Below, one piece after another: positions 26,020 to 33,824 of a DNA stretch of 51,708 bases. The DNA comes from Stieleria sedimenti (GTDB lineage: Bacteria > Planctomycetota > Planctomycetia > Pirellulales > Pirellulaceae): NCBI RefSeq assembly GCF_025060895.1, contig NZ_JANZKV010000020.1, forward strand, positions 1 to 51,708, given 5' to 3'. The number at the start of each line of letters is the position of its first letter. Within the stretch, counting starts at the first letter, position 1. Under the pieces are notes generated by a model. It saw only the letters and a list, made by a program, of their open reading frames with translations, was not told the origin of the DNA and did no database searches. A program made the position numbers and the translations under genes.

Positions 26020-28371
26020 ATCCAGACGCTGCCTGGCGACGACCGCTTGGCCGAGCGAAAGTCCGCCATCGTTGGGCGGAACCTGTTGGTGAACCAGTAC
26101 GTTGAACCCGGATGCTTCCAGCAGCTTGGTCAGCGACGTGGTGAGCAAGGCATTTTGGAAAACACCCCCGGTCAAGCCGACGACATCGATGCCGGTTTGC
26201 TCACGCCCCAACCGGCACACGTCGCTGATCATCCCCGCGACGGCGTGATGGAATTGTGCGGCGATCTGGCGTCGGTCCACTCCGGCGATGACGTCACGGC
26301 AAATTGAACCGATCAGATCGTGAGATCGGATTTGCATCGACGTGTGGTCCGATGCTTCGGCGATCTGAAAGCGGTAGGCATTGGAATCCACCTGGCCGAT
26401 CACCTCGGCTGCCAGTGCTTCCAACTCGATCGCCGCCTGCGCTTCAAAGCTGACTTCGTGGCGAATCCCGATCAGCGACGCGACCGCATCAAAGAGCCGC
26501 CCGGCGCTGCTGGTCGGAAAACAGTGTAGGTTCGATTCGAGTTGTTGACGCAACAGTCGCCGCACACCAGTTGGGCAAAACGAAACGCAGGGCAATCGCT
26601 CGTCCCACGGCAATCCATGGGCGTTCAGCAAAGCGAGCGCCGCGCGATACGGCCGCCTGATGCTCGCGTCGCCCCCAGGTAGCGGAAAGTATTTCAAGTG
26701 GGCGAACCGTTCGAAGCCCTTGCAGTTGACGGTCAAAAATTCTCCGCCCCAGATCGCCCCATCGGTTCCGTATCCGGTGCCGTCCAAACAGCACGCGAGA
26801 ATGGGTTGATCGGCGTCGAGCTGATGTTCAGCGATCAACGACACCGCGTGGGCAACGTGGTGCTGAACACGGATCAGCGGCACCCGGAGAGTTTTGGCAA
26901 GGTCTTCGGCAAACTGTCCAGAGAGAGACGAGGGGTGCAAGTCGGCGGCGACGGCATCCGCGTCGATGCGGAACAGTTGCAAGTAGTGATCGACGTTCCG
27001 CTGCAGGGCACCGAGTGTCTCCAGATTGCCGACATCGCCGATGTGTTGGCTGATGTAAGCGTTCTGCCCCTGTGTGATACAGAACGTGGCTTTCATCTCC
27101 CCGCCGACCGCCACCACGCTCGGACCGTTCTGGCTGAGCTTGATCGGCATCGGGGCGAAACCACGCGAACGCCGGATCGGCAGCACGGACGCACCGAGTC
27201 GTCGGGTGACGGAGTCATCGCAAACAACGTGGATGTCCCGGTCGTGAAAGAGGAACCCGTCGACCAGCGGGCCGAGTCGCCGAACGGCTTCGTCATTCGT
27301 TCGAGCGATCGGTTCATCGGAGAGGTTGCCCGAGGTCATCAACAATGGGCAGACCGCTTCGATCAACAGATGGTGCAACGGAGAATAGGGCAGCATCACG
27401 CCGAGGCAGTGGTTTCCTGGGGCAACCGCAGCAAGCATGTCAGAGTACCCGGCGGCATCGACGTCGGGCTTTCGTTTCTGCAACAGCACGATCGGCCGCT
27501 CCTTGCTTTCCAGCAAACGTCGTTCGTCGCGGCTGATTTCCGCGAACAACTCGGCACGCTCGCTGTCGGCGACCATGATCGCAAAGGGTTTGTCGATTCG
27601 GCCTTTTCGCTGGCGAAGTTTTCGGATCGCATCGACGTTGGTCGCATCGCAAGCCAAGTGAAAGCCCCCGATGCCTTTCACGGCGACAATCCCTCCGCCG
27701 AGAACGCATGCCGCGAACGACTCGATTACACGTGATGATTCGTCATGCTTCGACGCGCGGATTGAGGCTTCGGGCGTTAATTCGTCGGAGGCAACAAACC
27801 AGATCTGCGGCCCGCACTCCGGGCAGGCGTTGGGTTGGGCGTGAAAACGTCGGTCCGATGGATCGTTGTATTCTTCGCGACACCGATCACACATTTCGAA
27901 CGACTTCATCGTCGTCTGGGCACGGTCATAGGGAATGTCTTCGACGATCGTGAACCGTGGGCCACAATTGGTGCAGTTGATAAACGGGTAGCGATGGCGG
28001 CGATTGTGTGCGTCTTGCATCTCCCCCAGGCAATCCAGACAGACGGAGATGTCGGCCATCACCGCAGTGCTCGCGTGTGGCGATGTGGCGCTGTCACGGA
28101 TCGTGAATCGAGATTCCTCGATCGTCGGCAAGTCAGCGGTCTCGAGCGAATCGATGGTCGCCAGGGGCGGCAATCCCTGTTCGAATCCACGTAAAAACGT
28201 TGCCAGATTGTGTCGCTCCCCTTGGGCCTCGATCGTGACGCCCTGGGAATCGTTTTGGACCCAGCCGGTCAGCCCCGCGTCGCTCGCGCGGGTCCAGACG
28301 AACGGTCGGAACCCGACCCCCTGGATGCGCCCCGTCAGGCGAATGCGGATTCGTTTCAAATGCTCGTTCAC
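26014..28371 (-). CDS. hypF: Carbamoyltransferase HypF
   Basis: HypF makes carbamoyl-adenylate from carbamoyl phosphate and transfers the carbamoyl group to HypE for cyanide synthesis. The 785-residue protein has the full domain order. An acylphosphatase-like domain (about 5-90; LTGRIQGVGFRPFVW) comes first. Two zinc-finger pairs follow (CLDC..CTNC and CDRC..CPEC, about 110-190). A YrdC-like domain contains KGIGGFHLACDA, and a Kae1-like domain contains the HHVAHAVSL metal site and the DGTGYGTDG/GGVFQN loops. The start is a GTG at 28371; no ATG is near. It is in line with hypC-D-E but separated by 440 bp of repeats, so it may be transcribed first in the same unit or on its own. Confidence 0.94.
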   Translation of the reverse strand: MNEHLKRIRIRLTGRIQGVGFRPFVWTRASDAGLTGWVQNDSQGVTIEAQGERHNLATFLRGFEQGLPPLATIDSLETADLPTIEESRFTIRDSATSPHASTAVMADISVCLDCLGEMQDAHNRRHRYPFINCTNCGPRFTIVEDIPYDRAQTTMKSFEMCDRCREEYNDPSDRRFHAQPNACPECGPQIWFVASDELTPEASIRASKHDESSRVIESFAACVLGGGIVAVKGIGGFHLACDATNVDAIRKLRQRKGRIDKPFAIMVADSERAELFAEISRDERRLLESKERPIVLLQKRKPDVDAAGYSDMLAAVAPGNHCLGVMLPYSPLHHLLIEAVCPLLMTSGNLSDEPIARTNDEAVRRLGPLVDGFLFHDRDIHVVCDDSVTRRLGASVLPIRRSRGFAPMPIKLSQNGPSVVAVGGEMKATFCITQGQNAYISQHIGDVGNLETLGALQRNVDHYLQLFRIDADAVAADLHPSSLSGQFAEDLAKTLRVPLIRVQHHVAHAVSLIAEHQLDADQPILACCLDGTGYGTDGAIWGGEFLTVNCKGFERFAHLKYFPLPGGDASIRRPYRAALALLNAHGLPWDERLPCVSFCPTGVRRLLRQQLESNLHCFPTSSAGRLFDAVASLIGIRHEVSFEAQAAIELEALAAEVIGQVDSNAYRFQIAEASDHTSMQIRSHDLIGSICRDVIAGVDRRQIAAQFHHAVAGMISDVCRLGREQTGIDVVGLTGGVFQNALLTTSLTKLLEASGFNVLVHQQVPPNDGGLSLGQAVVARQRLDG

Positions 28372-28378
28372 GGTGCTT

Positions 28379-28450
28379 TTGTTAGCGGCAGGGCGCGAGC
28401 CCTCCGGTGTTTCAATCTGAAACGGGACGGCCTACGCCGTTCCGCGAATT
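28379..28450 (-). repeat. Degenerate, inverted copy of the 95-bp hairpin repeat
   Basis: Read on the minus strand, it gives the family sequence: the CGGAACGGCGTAGGCCGTCC side, a T-rich loop, then ACCGGAGGGCTCGCGCCCTG and CCGCTAAC. It lies just upstream of the hypF GTG, between hypF and the divergent DUF1080 gene. A GGCATCCGCGGGATGCC hairpin follows at 28468-28484. Confidence 0.65.
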
Positions 28451-28587
28451 TCTTCCGTGCCAAAGTAGGCGGCATCCGCGGGATGCCTCGCTATCCGCGG
28501 TCGTTAAAAAACACACGGGCCGGGATCGGCACGATAAACTCTCACGTTCTCCCCTGACACCAAACCTTTTCGTTTTTCGAGGATACC

Positions 28588-29556
28588 ATGAAATCAGCAC
28601 TCAGCCTTTTGATCGTGATGGCGATCGCGACCGCATCGATCGCGAAAGAGGACGGCCAAGACGTTTACACCGAACCCGACGCGACACCGCTGTCGTACAG
28701 TTTGCAGGGCGAATACGAGGGGCAAGCCGGTGACAACGGCGACACATACGCCGCGCAGATCATCGCGCTGGGCAATGACCAGTTCCATCTGGTGGCCTAC
28801 AAGGGTGGACTACCCGGCAACAACCAGAGCCACAAAGACATCTTCTTTGAAACCGACGGAACGCTCGAAGGCGACGCTGCCACGTTCCAACATGAGGATT
28901 TCACAATCTCCGTTTCCGGCGGCGAATTGCGTGTCATCAATGCCGATGGAAAGCAAGTCGCGACGCTGGAACGCATCGTCCGCAAGAGTCCGACGCTCGG
29001 CGCTAAGCCGCCCAAGGACGCTTTGGTGTTGTTTGACGGCAGCAACGGTGACGCGTTCGAAGGCGCCCAAGTCGACGATGGGTTGTTGCTGGCCGACACG
29101 TTCAGCAAAGAGAAGTTTGCGGACCACACGTTGCACCTGGAATTTCGCACGCCGTTCAAGCCCAGTGGACGTGGCCAAGGACGGGGCAACAGCGGCGTCT
29201 ATGTGCAAAGCCGGTACGAAATCCAAGTCCTCGATTCGTTCGCGCTCTCAGGCAAGAGCAACGAGTGCGGCGGGATCTATCAGATCGCCGAGCCCAGGGT
29301 CAACATGTGCCTGCCGCCGCTGCAGTGGCAAACCTATGACATCGATTTCACCGCGGCACGCTATGATGCCGAGGGCAAGAAAATCGCCAACGCCCGGGTC
29401 ACTGTCAAGCACAACGGGGTGGTCATTCACGACGACCTGGAACTGCCCAAGCACACGCCCGGTCGTCACCAGGAAGGCCCCGAGCCGGATGCCCTGTATC
29501 TGCAAGGCCACGGCAACCCGGTCTACTATCGCAACATCTGGGTGGTCAAGGAATAG
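28588..29556 (+). CDS. Exported DUF1080 (3-keto-disaccharide hydrolase-like) protein
   Basis: A 322-residue protein with a signal peptide (MKSALSLLIVMAIATASIA). The first 140 residues form a beta-rich, DUF1080-independent segment. The C-terminal DUF1080 domain (about 145-322) has the concanavalin-like jelly-roll pattern: ALVLFDGSN, then GRGNSGVYVQSRYEIQVLDSF, CGGIYQ and YLQGHGNPVYYRNIWV. Members include 3-keto-glycoside hydrolases and glycan-binding proteins, so a role in sugar breakdown outside the cytoplasm is likely. The ATG has GAGGA at good spacing. The convergent oxidoreductase could supply 3-keto sugars as substrate, which is inference from the known pairing of these families. Confidence 0.87.
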   Translation: MKSALSLLIVMAIATASIAKEDGQDVYTEPDATPLSYSLQGEYEGQAGDNGDTYAAQIIALGNDQFHLVAYKGGLPGNNQSHKDIFFETDGTLEGDAATFQHEDFTISVSGGELRVINADGKQVATLERIVRKSPTLGAKPPKDALVLFDGSNGDAFEGAQVDDGLLLADTFSKEKFADHTLHLEFRTPFKPSGRGQGRGNSGVYVQSRYEIQVLDSFALSGKSNECGGIYQIAEPRVNMCLPPLQWQTYDIDFTAARYDAEGKKIANARVTVKHNGVVIHDDLELPKHTPGRHQEGPEPDALYLQGHGNPVYYRNIWVVKE

Positions 29557-29614
29557 ACGTTGGCCGCCAGTTTGTAAGATCGGATTTGGAGCCGCAGTCG
29601 GTCTGCCCACCGGG

Positions 29615-30994
29615 TCACATTTCGATCTCAAATCCTTTGCGTCGGTCGCGGGCGATCAAACTCTGGGCCAATGGATCGCCCACGACTTGTTCCTGTTTCG
29701 GATCCCAGTGGATCGTACGGTCAAGTCGTGCGGCGATGCCTGCCAGATGGCACGTCGACAAGGCGCGGTGGTGACTGAAGACATCCGAGATCGGTTCCGT
29801 CTGGTCGCGGGCGGCTTCAAAGAAGTTGCCGAAGTGGTCTGTCAACGGCCGGTTCTTGTAAGCTTCTTCGAGTGCCCCGGCGGGCAACGGATTGGTTTTT
29901 AGATCTTCGACGGGTTTTCCGGTGATCCGTCCGCGATTGACGAACAACCGACCTTCGGTCCCTTCGAACAGAATTCCGTTGTCACGGTCATGGCGGATTT
30001 CGATTTCCTTGCCGTCGGCAAACGTTGCCGTAATCAGAAACTCTGTTGCGGTGTTGTAACGCGTGCGATCGACCGGGTAGCCGTCTTTGAATTCGACCGG
30101 GTGCTTTACCTTCACCGGATGAACGGAAATCGGTCCGGTTTCGGTCAACCCGAGCCCCCAAGTTGCGATGTCCACGTGATGGGCGCCCCAGTCAGTCAAC
30201 TTGCCACCGGAATAGTCGTACCACCAGCGGAATTCGTAGTGACCGCGTGACCAACTTTTGGTTTCTCCATAGTCGCCGGCCAGATAGTGGAATTCGGATT
30301 CCGCCACCGGACCCTGCCAGAGATTCCAATCGAAGTGTTTCGGCGGTGCGACCGCGGGCAACGACGGGCTGGTCGGTGCGCCGCCAATACTGCACGTCGC
30401 CTTTTTAACTTCGCCGAGACGCCCGGCTCGGATCAGGGCGATCGCCTGGATAAACTGTCGACTGCTGCGTTGCTGCGTGCCGATTTGCACCACCCGTCCG
30501 GTGGTCTTGCAGACGTCGCTCATCAACCGGCCTTCTTCGATCGTCAGCGTCATCGGTTTCTCACAGTACACATCCTTGCCCGCCAACATCGCTTCGATGG
30601 CGATCTTGGCGTGCCAGTGCTCGGGCGTCGAGATGTGAACGATGTCGATGCGGTCGTCGTCCAAAATCGATCGATAATCGGCTGAGGCCTTGGGTTTCGT
30701 TCCCGACCAATCCTTGACGAGCTCCGATGCCATTGCAAGTCGATTCGCGTCGGCATCGCAGATCGCGACGTAGTCACCGTACTTGCGGAAATCCGGCGCC
30801 GACCCATACGGCCGGTCGATCCCGGTCGCTTTGATGCACCAGCGACTACCGGTTCCCACCGCGCCGACTCGAGGCCGCTCGTTGGCCGCAGCGAAGCCGA
30901 GGGCGCGTTGACCGCGACCGGCCAGCACCGCCGCACCGGCAAACGAAAGTGAACTGGCAAGCGCACGGCGTCGATTGAGACGAATGGGTTTCAT
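29615..30994 (-). CDS. Tat-exported Gfo/Idh/MocA family oxidoreductase
   Basis: A 459-residue NAD(P)-binding oxidoreductase. The N-terminus (RLNRRRALASSLSFAGAAVLAG) is a twin-arginine signal, as in glucose-fructose oxidoreductase and many planctomycete members. The Rossmann motif is VGAVGTGSRW, and the catalytic EKP motif is in DVYCEKPMTL. The C-terminal domain contains WWYDYSGGKLTDWGAHHVDIATWGL, the usual substrate-site region with H/D residues. It likely oxidises or reduces a sugar ring carbon in the periplasm. The ATG at 30994 is chosen because it starts the Tat signal; the frame runs 80 codons further upstream through repeat DNA. Confidence 0.88.
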   Translation of the reverse strand: MKPIRLNRRRALASSLSFAGAAVLAGRGQRALGFAAANERPRVGAVGTGSRWCIKATGIDRPYGSAPDFRKYGDYVAICDADANRLAMASELVKDWSGTKPKASADYRSILDDDRIDIVHISTPEHWHAKIAIEAMLAGKDVYCEKPMTLTIEEGRLMSDVCKTTGRVVQIGTQQRSSRQFIQAIALIRAGRLGEVKKATCSIGGAPTSPSLPAVAPPKHFDWNLWQGPVAESEFHYLAGDYGETKSWSRGHYEFRWWYDYSGGKLTDWGAHHVDIATWGLGLTETGPISVHPVKVKHPVEFKDGYPVDRTRYNTATEFLITATFADGKEIEIRHDRDNGILFEGTEGRLFVNRGRITGKPVEDLKTNPLPAGALEEAYKNRPLTDHFGNFFEAARDQTEPISDVFSHHRALSTCHLAGIAARLDRTIHWDPKQEQVVGDPLAQSLIARDRRKGFEIEM

Positions 30995-31026
30995 GTTGGT
31001 GTTCTTCAAAAAAGTTCTTGAGTCAA

Positions 31027-31050
31027 GTGGCGTAAGCTTCCAGCTTGCGA
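31027..31050. repeat. Short palindromic repeat (AAGCT-TCC-AGCTT)
   Basis: The sequence GTGGCGTAAGCTTCCAGCTT, continuing GCGA, is identical to the first unit at 2788-2811. Confidence 0.8.
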
Positions 31051-31081
31051 TTGAGCCGCTGCCAAGCGGCCCTTTCGCACT

Positions 31082-31125
31082 GGAAGGGCTCGCGCCTTGC
31101 CGCAAACAAGAAACACCCCGGTTGG
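31082..31125 (+). repeat. Half copy of the 95-bp hairpin repeat
   Basis: Corresponds to the right arm and trailing sequence of the third unit of the array (GGAGGGCTCGTGCC... through AACACCCCG at 16158-16196), with several changes. The left arm is missing. Confidence 0.6.
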
Positions 31126-31163
31126 TGAACGAGTCGGTGGCGTTCAGCGCAGGCCAACATTCT

Positions 31164-31411
31164 AGTGGTGCGTCAGCGTTCAATGTTTCGGGTTGCGTTT
31201 GTCGAGTGGAAAAGGGGGCAGGTGCGATTGGCACGAGGACCAGCGCTGGTGTGCAGGCGTTAGCCCAATACCGCTACGTTAAGCTCGACGGGGAGGCCGC
31301 TCGCGCTGGCGCGAGCCGGCTGATGTCAAACGAATATCAGCCGTTTGCCGCCAGCCTACGGGCCCCAGCTCTTTTCACCGGCACCCGTCGTTTAAAAGTT
31401 GACGCACCACT
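31164..31411. mobile_element. Possible MITE-like element with 12-bp terminal inverted repeats
   Basis: AGTGGTGCGTCA at 31164-31175 is the exact inverse of TGACGCACCACT at 31400-31411. The 248-bp interior has no transposase frame but contains a hairpin repeat. No target-site duplication is evident at the ends, so this may be a decayed non-autonomous element or a coincidence of repeats. Confidence 0.35.
31251..31366 (+). repeat. Long hairpin repeat, copy A
   Basis: Begins GTGCAGGCGTTAGCCCAATA and ends CCTACGGGCCCC. It contains GGCTGAT and ATCAGCC as inner arms around a TCAAACGAAT-type loop. Copy B is at 51584-51696; a shorter copy C lies inside megasynthase B at 40317-40387. Confidence 0.82.
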
Positions 31412-31754
31412 CGCCCATTCGCGCGACAAAGAGGCACACCGCGTGCAGGGAACCCCGTGACCAGGTCCGTTGCGTCCGAGAGAGACGGTTCGACCGCCGC
31501 TGGAAACGTTCTGTCCATTGCCCATGAAGACAAGGGCGCGCGTTATCGCACAAGGCGTGACGTATCCACGCGCTTCAGTCGCCTTGGGAATCGGTGTCGG
31601 TGCACATGACGCACAGCGTTGCAACGACACTTCGTCTCGGGGGTGTCGAAGTTGCCGTAACGGGCCTGCGTGACCTGATGACTTTGCGATAGATTGTCGA
31701 CCCCCGGCGCGCACGTCCAAATCTGTGCGGCCCTACTTGATAAGGAGCTCTTTG

Positions 31755-33803
31755 ATGGCCGTCCCCAAGCCAGAACTGATTCGAAACCTTTGCTTTTGTG
31801 GTCAGACCGGATCTGGCAAGACCACGCTTTGTGAACGACTTTTGTTTGCCGCCGGTGAAATCAGCCGACTCGGCACGGTCGAAGAAGGCAACACGGTCAG
31901 CGACTTCGCGGAAGAGGAACATCGATACCAGCATTCACTTGCCCCGAGCGTCGTTCATTTTGATCATGAACACCATCGCGTCAATTTGATCGACACGCCG
32001 GGCATGTCGGATTTCATCGGCCACGCCATCGCCTGTTTCCCCGCCGTCGAAACGGTGGTCATCGTGATCGATGCGGTCAAAGGGATCGAAAGTGAAACGC
32101 GGCGGCTGATGAAAGTGGCGACCGACCGAAATCTGCCGCGAATGATCCTGGTCAACAAGATCGACGCCCAGGAGGCCGATCTGGAGAAACTGACGAAGCA
32201 GATTCGATCGGTGTTCGGCAACGTCTGTCTGCCGATCAACCTTCCCAAACCCGAATTGTCGGGCGTGGTCGAAGTGTTCGAGACCGATGCACACGATGTG
32301 ACCGCGTTCAGTTCGGCCGAAGCGGCCCACACCCAGATCGTCGAACAGGTGGTCGAGGTCGACGAGCAACTGACCGAGACGTATCTCGACGCCGGTGCCG
32401 ACCAACTTGACCCGAACCGACTGCACGATGCCTTCGAATGCGCCCTTCGCGAGGGCCATTTGGTTCCGATCGTGTACGCCTCGGCCAAGACCGGTGCGGG
32501 GATCGAACACTTGCTCCACGTCACCGCCTCGTTGTTGCCAAGTCCCTTGGAAGGAAACCCGCGGCCCTTTGTCCAAGGCGGCCAACCGCTGAAAACGGAA
32601 TTCGACGCGAGCAAGCCCACGATCGCGCATGTGTTCCAAGTCGCCACCGACAAACACGTCGGAAAGCTGGGCATCTTCCGCGTGCACCAGGGCATCGTGC
32701 GTCAGAAATCGGAGCTGTTCATCGATGACGGCCGCAAACCGCTTCGCATCAGCCACGTGATGCGTCTGCAAGGAAAAGAGCACAAGGAAACCGAGGCGAT
32801 CGGACCCGGTGAGATCGGTGCGATCTCAAAAATCGATGAGATCCATTTCGACGGCGTCCTGCATGACGGGGCGACTCCCGAAGATCCGCCACTCTTGCTG
32901 CCGCTAGAATTGCCCAAACCGATGTACGGATTGGCGGTCGAACTGAAAAGCCACGCCGACGAAGCCAAATTTTCCGCCGCAATGCACAAGCTGCAGGACG
33001 AAGACCCCTGTCTGAAACTGGAGCGTGTGGCCGCGACCAAGCAGACGGTCTTGCGCGGATTGGGAGAACTGCATCTCAGAATCACGCTCGAGAAGTTGTC
33101 CAACCAGTACGGTATTGATCTGGAAACATCAGAGCCCAAGGTCGCTTACAAAGAAACGATCACGCTTCCCGCTGAGGGGCACTATCGCCACAAAAAGCAA
33201 ACCGGCGGTGCGGGGCAGTTCGGCGAAGTCTACTTGCGCGTCGCGCCCCTGCCGGAAGGTCACCCCACGGGGTTTGAGTTCGAAAACAAGACCGTCGGCG
33301 GTTCGATTCCGAAACAGTTCATGTCGTCGATCGAAAAAGGAATCCGGCAAGTGCTCGACGACGGTGCCGTCGCCGGATACCCGATGACGGGCGTTCGCGT
33401 CGAAGTCTACGATGGCAAACACCACGAGGTCGACAGCAAGGAGATCGCCTTCATGACCGCGGGACGAAAGGCGTTCATCGATGCGGTCTTGAAAGCCAAA
33501 CCGGTTTTGCTGGAACCGTACGGCAATGTGGAAGTCCACGTGCCCGGTCAATATCTCGGTGATGTCACCAGTGACTTGTCCGTTCGCCGCGCCCGTGTCA
33601 CCGATACACAAATGCAAGAGGACAGTTGCGTGATCAAGGCCATCGCGCCGCTGAGTGAATTGCAGGCGTACTCGAACCAGTTGAAGAGCATCGCCGGCGG
33701 AGCGGGGGCATTCTCCGTGGAGCATAGCCACGAAGAACCCGCACCGCCCAACGTTCAAGACGAAGTGATCGCCGCCTATCGGCCCCGTCAAGACGACGAC
33801 TGA
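31755..33803 (+). CDS. Elongation factor G-like GTPase (EF-G2 type)
   Basis: A 682-residue translational GTPase with the five-domain EF-G layout. The P-loop is G16-QTGSGKT rather than the AHIDAGKT of canonical EF-G; this form is typical of the EF-G-like paralogue group. The next elements are normal: TVSDF in switch I, DTPG (in NLIDTPGMSDF) and NKID. The domain II region, domain IV (PKVAYKETITLPAEGHYRHKKQTGG) and the C-terminal domain V (EPYGNVEVHVPGQYLGDVTSDLSVRR) are intact. The ATG at 31755 follows AAGGAG at good spacing. A conventional fusA in an str-type operon should exist elsewhere. The paralogue's job is not firmly known; ribosome rescue or a regulated translocase are options. Confidence 0.9.
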   Translation: MAVPKPELIRNLCFCGQTGSGKTTLCERLLFAAGEISRLGTVEEGNTVSDFAEEEHRYQHSLAPSVVHFDHEHHRVNLIDTPGMSDFIGHAIACFPAVETVVIVIDAVKGIESETRRLMKVATDRNLPRMILVNKIDAQEADLEKLTKQIRSVFGNVCLPINLPKPELSGVVEVFETDAHDVTAFSSAEAAHTQIVEQVVEVDEQLTETYLDAGADQLDPNRLHDAFECALREGHLVPIVYASAKTGAGIEHLLHVTASLLPSPLEGNPRPFVQGGQPLKTEFDASKPTIAHVFQVATDKHVGKLGIFRVHQGIVRQKSELFIDDGRKPLRISHVMRLQGKEHKETEAIGPGEIGAISKIDEIHFDGVLHDGATPEDPPLLLPLELPKPMYGLAVELKSHADEAKFSAAMHKLQDEDPCLKLERVAATKQTVLRGLGELHLRITLEKLSNQYGIDLETSEPKVAYKETITLPAEGHYRHKKQTGGAGQFGEVYLRVAPLPEGHPTGFEFENKTVGGSIPKQFMSSIEKGIRQVLDDGAVAGYPMTGVRVEVYDGKHHEVDSKEIAFMTAGRKAFIDAVLKAKPVLLEPYGNVEVHVPGQYLGDVTSDLSVRRARVTDTQMQEDSCVIKAIAPLSELQAYSNQLKSIAGGAGAFSVEHSHEEPAPPNVQDEVIAAYRPRQDDD

Positions 33804-33824
33804 TTGGTCAAAAGATCGGGACGC

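Larger units (their letters stand above)
30995..31754. other. 760-bp gene-free region rich in nested repeats
   Basis: Between the divergent oxidoreductase and EF-G-like genes. From left to right it holds an AAGCT-TCC-AGCTT palindrome (31027-31050) and a half copy of the 95-bp hairpin (31082-31125). A 248-bp segment bounded by 12-bp inverted repeats (31164-31411) follows, enclosing a longer hairpin repeat (31251-31366). The last 300 bp show no feature until AAGGAG before the EF-G-like start. Confidence 0.6.

Noticed and set aside
26698-27735. 345-codon plus-strand frame
   Set aside because: Antisense to hypF, which has all its domains.
31164-31411. Full insertion sequence
   Set aside because: There is no transposase frame and no clear target duplication, so at most a non-autonomous element is supported.
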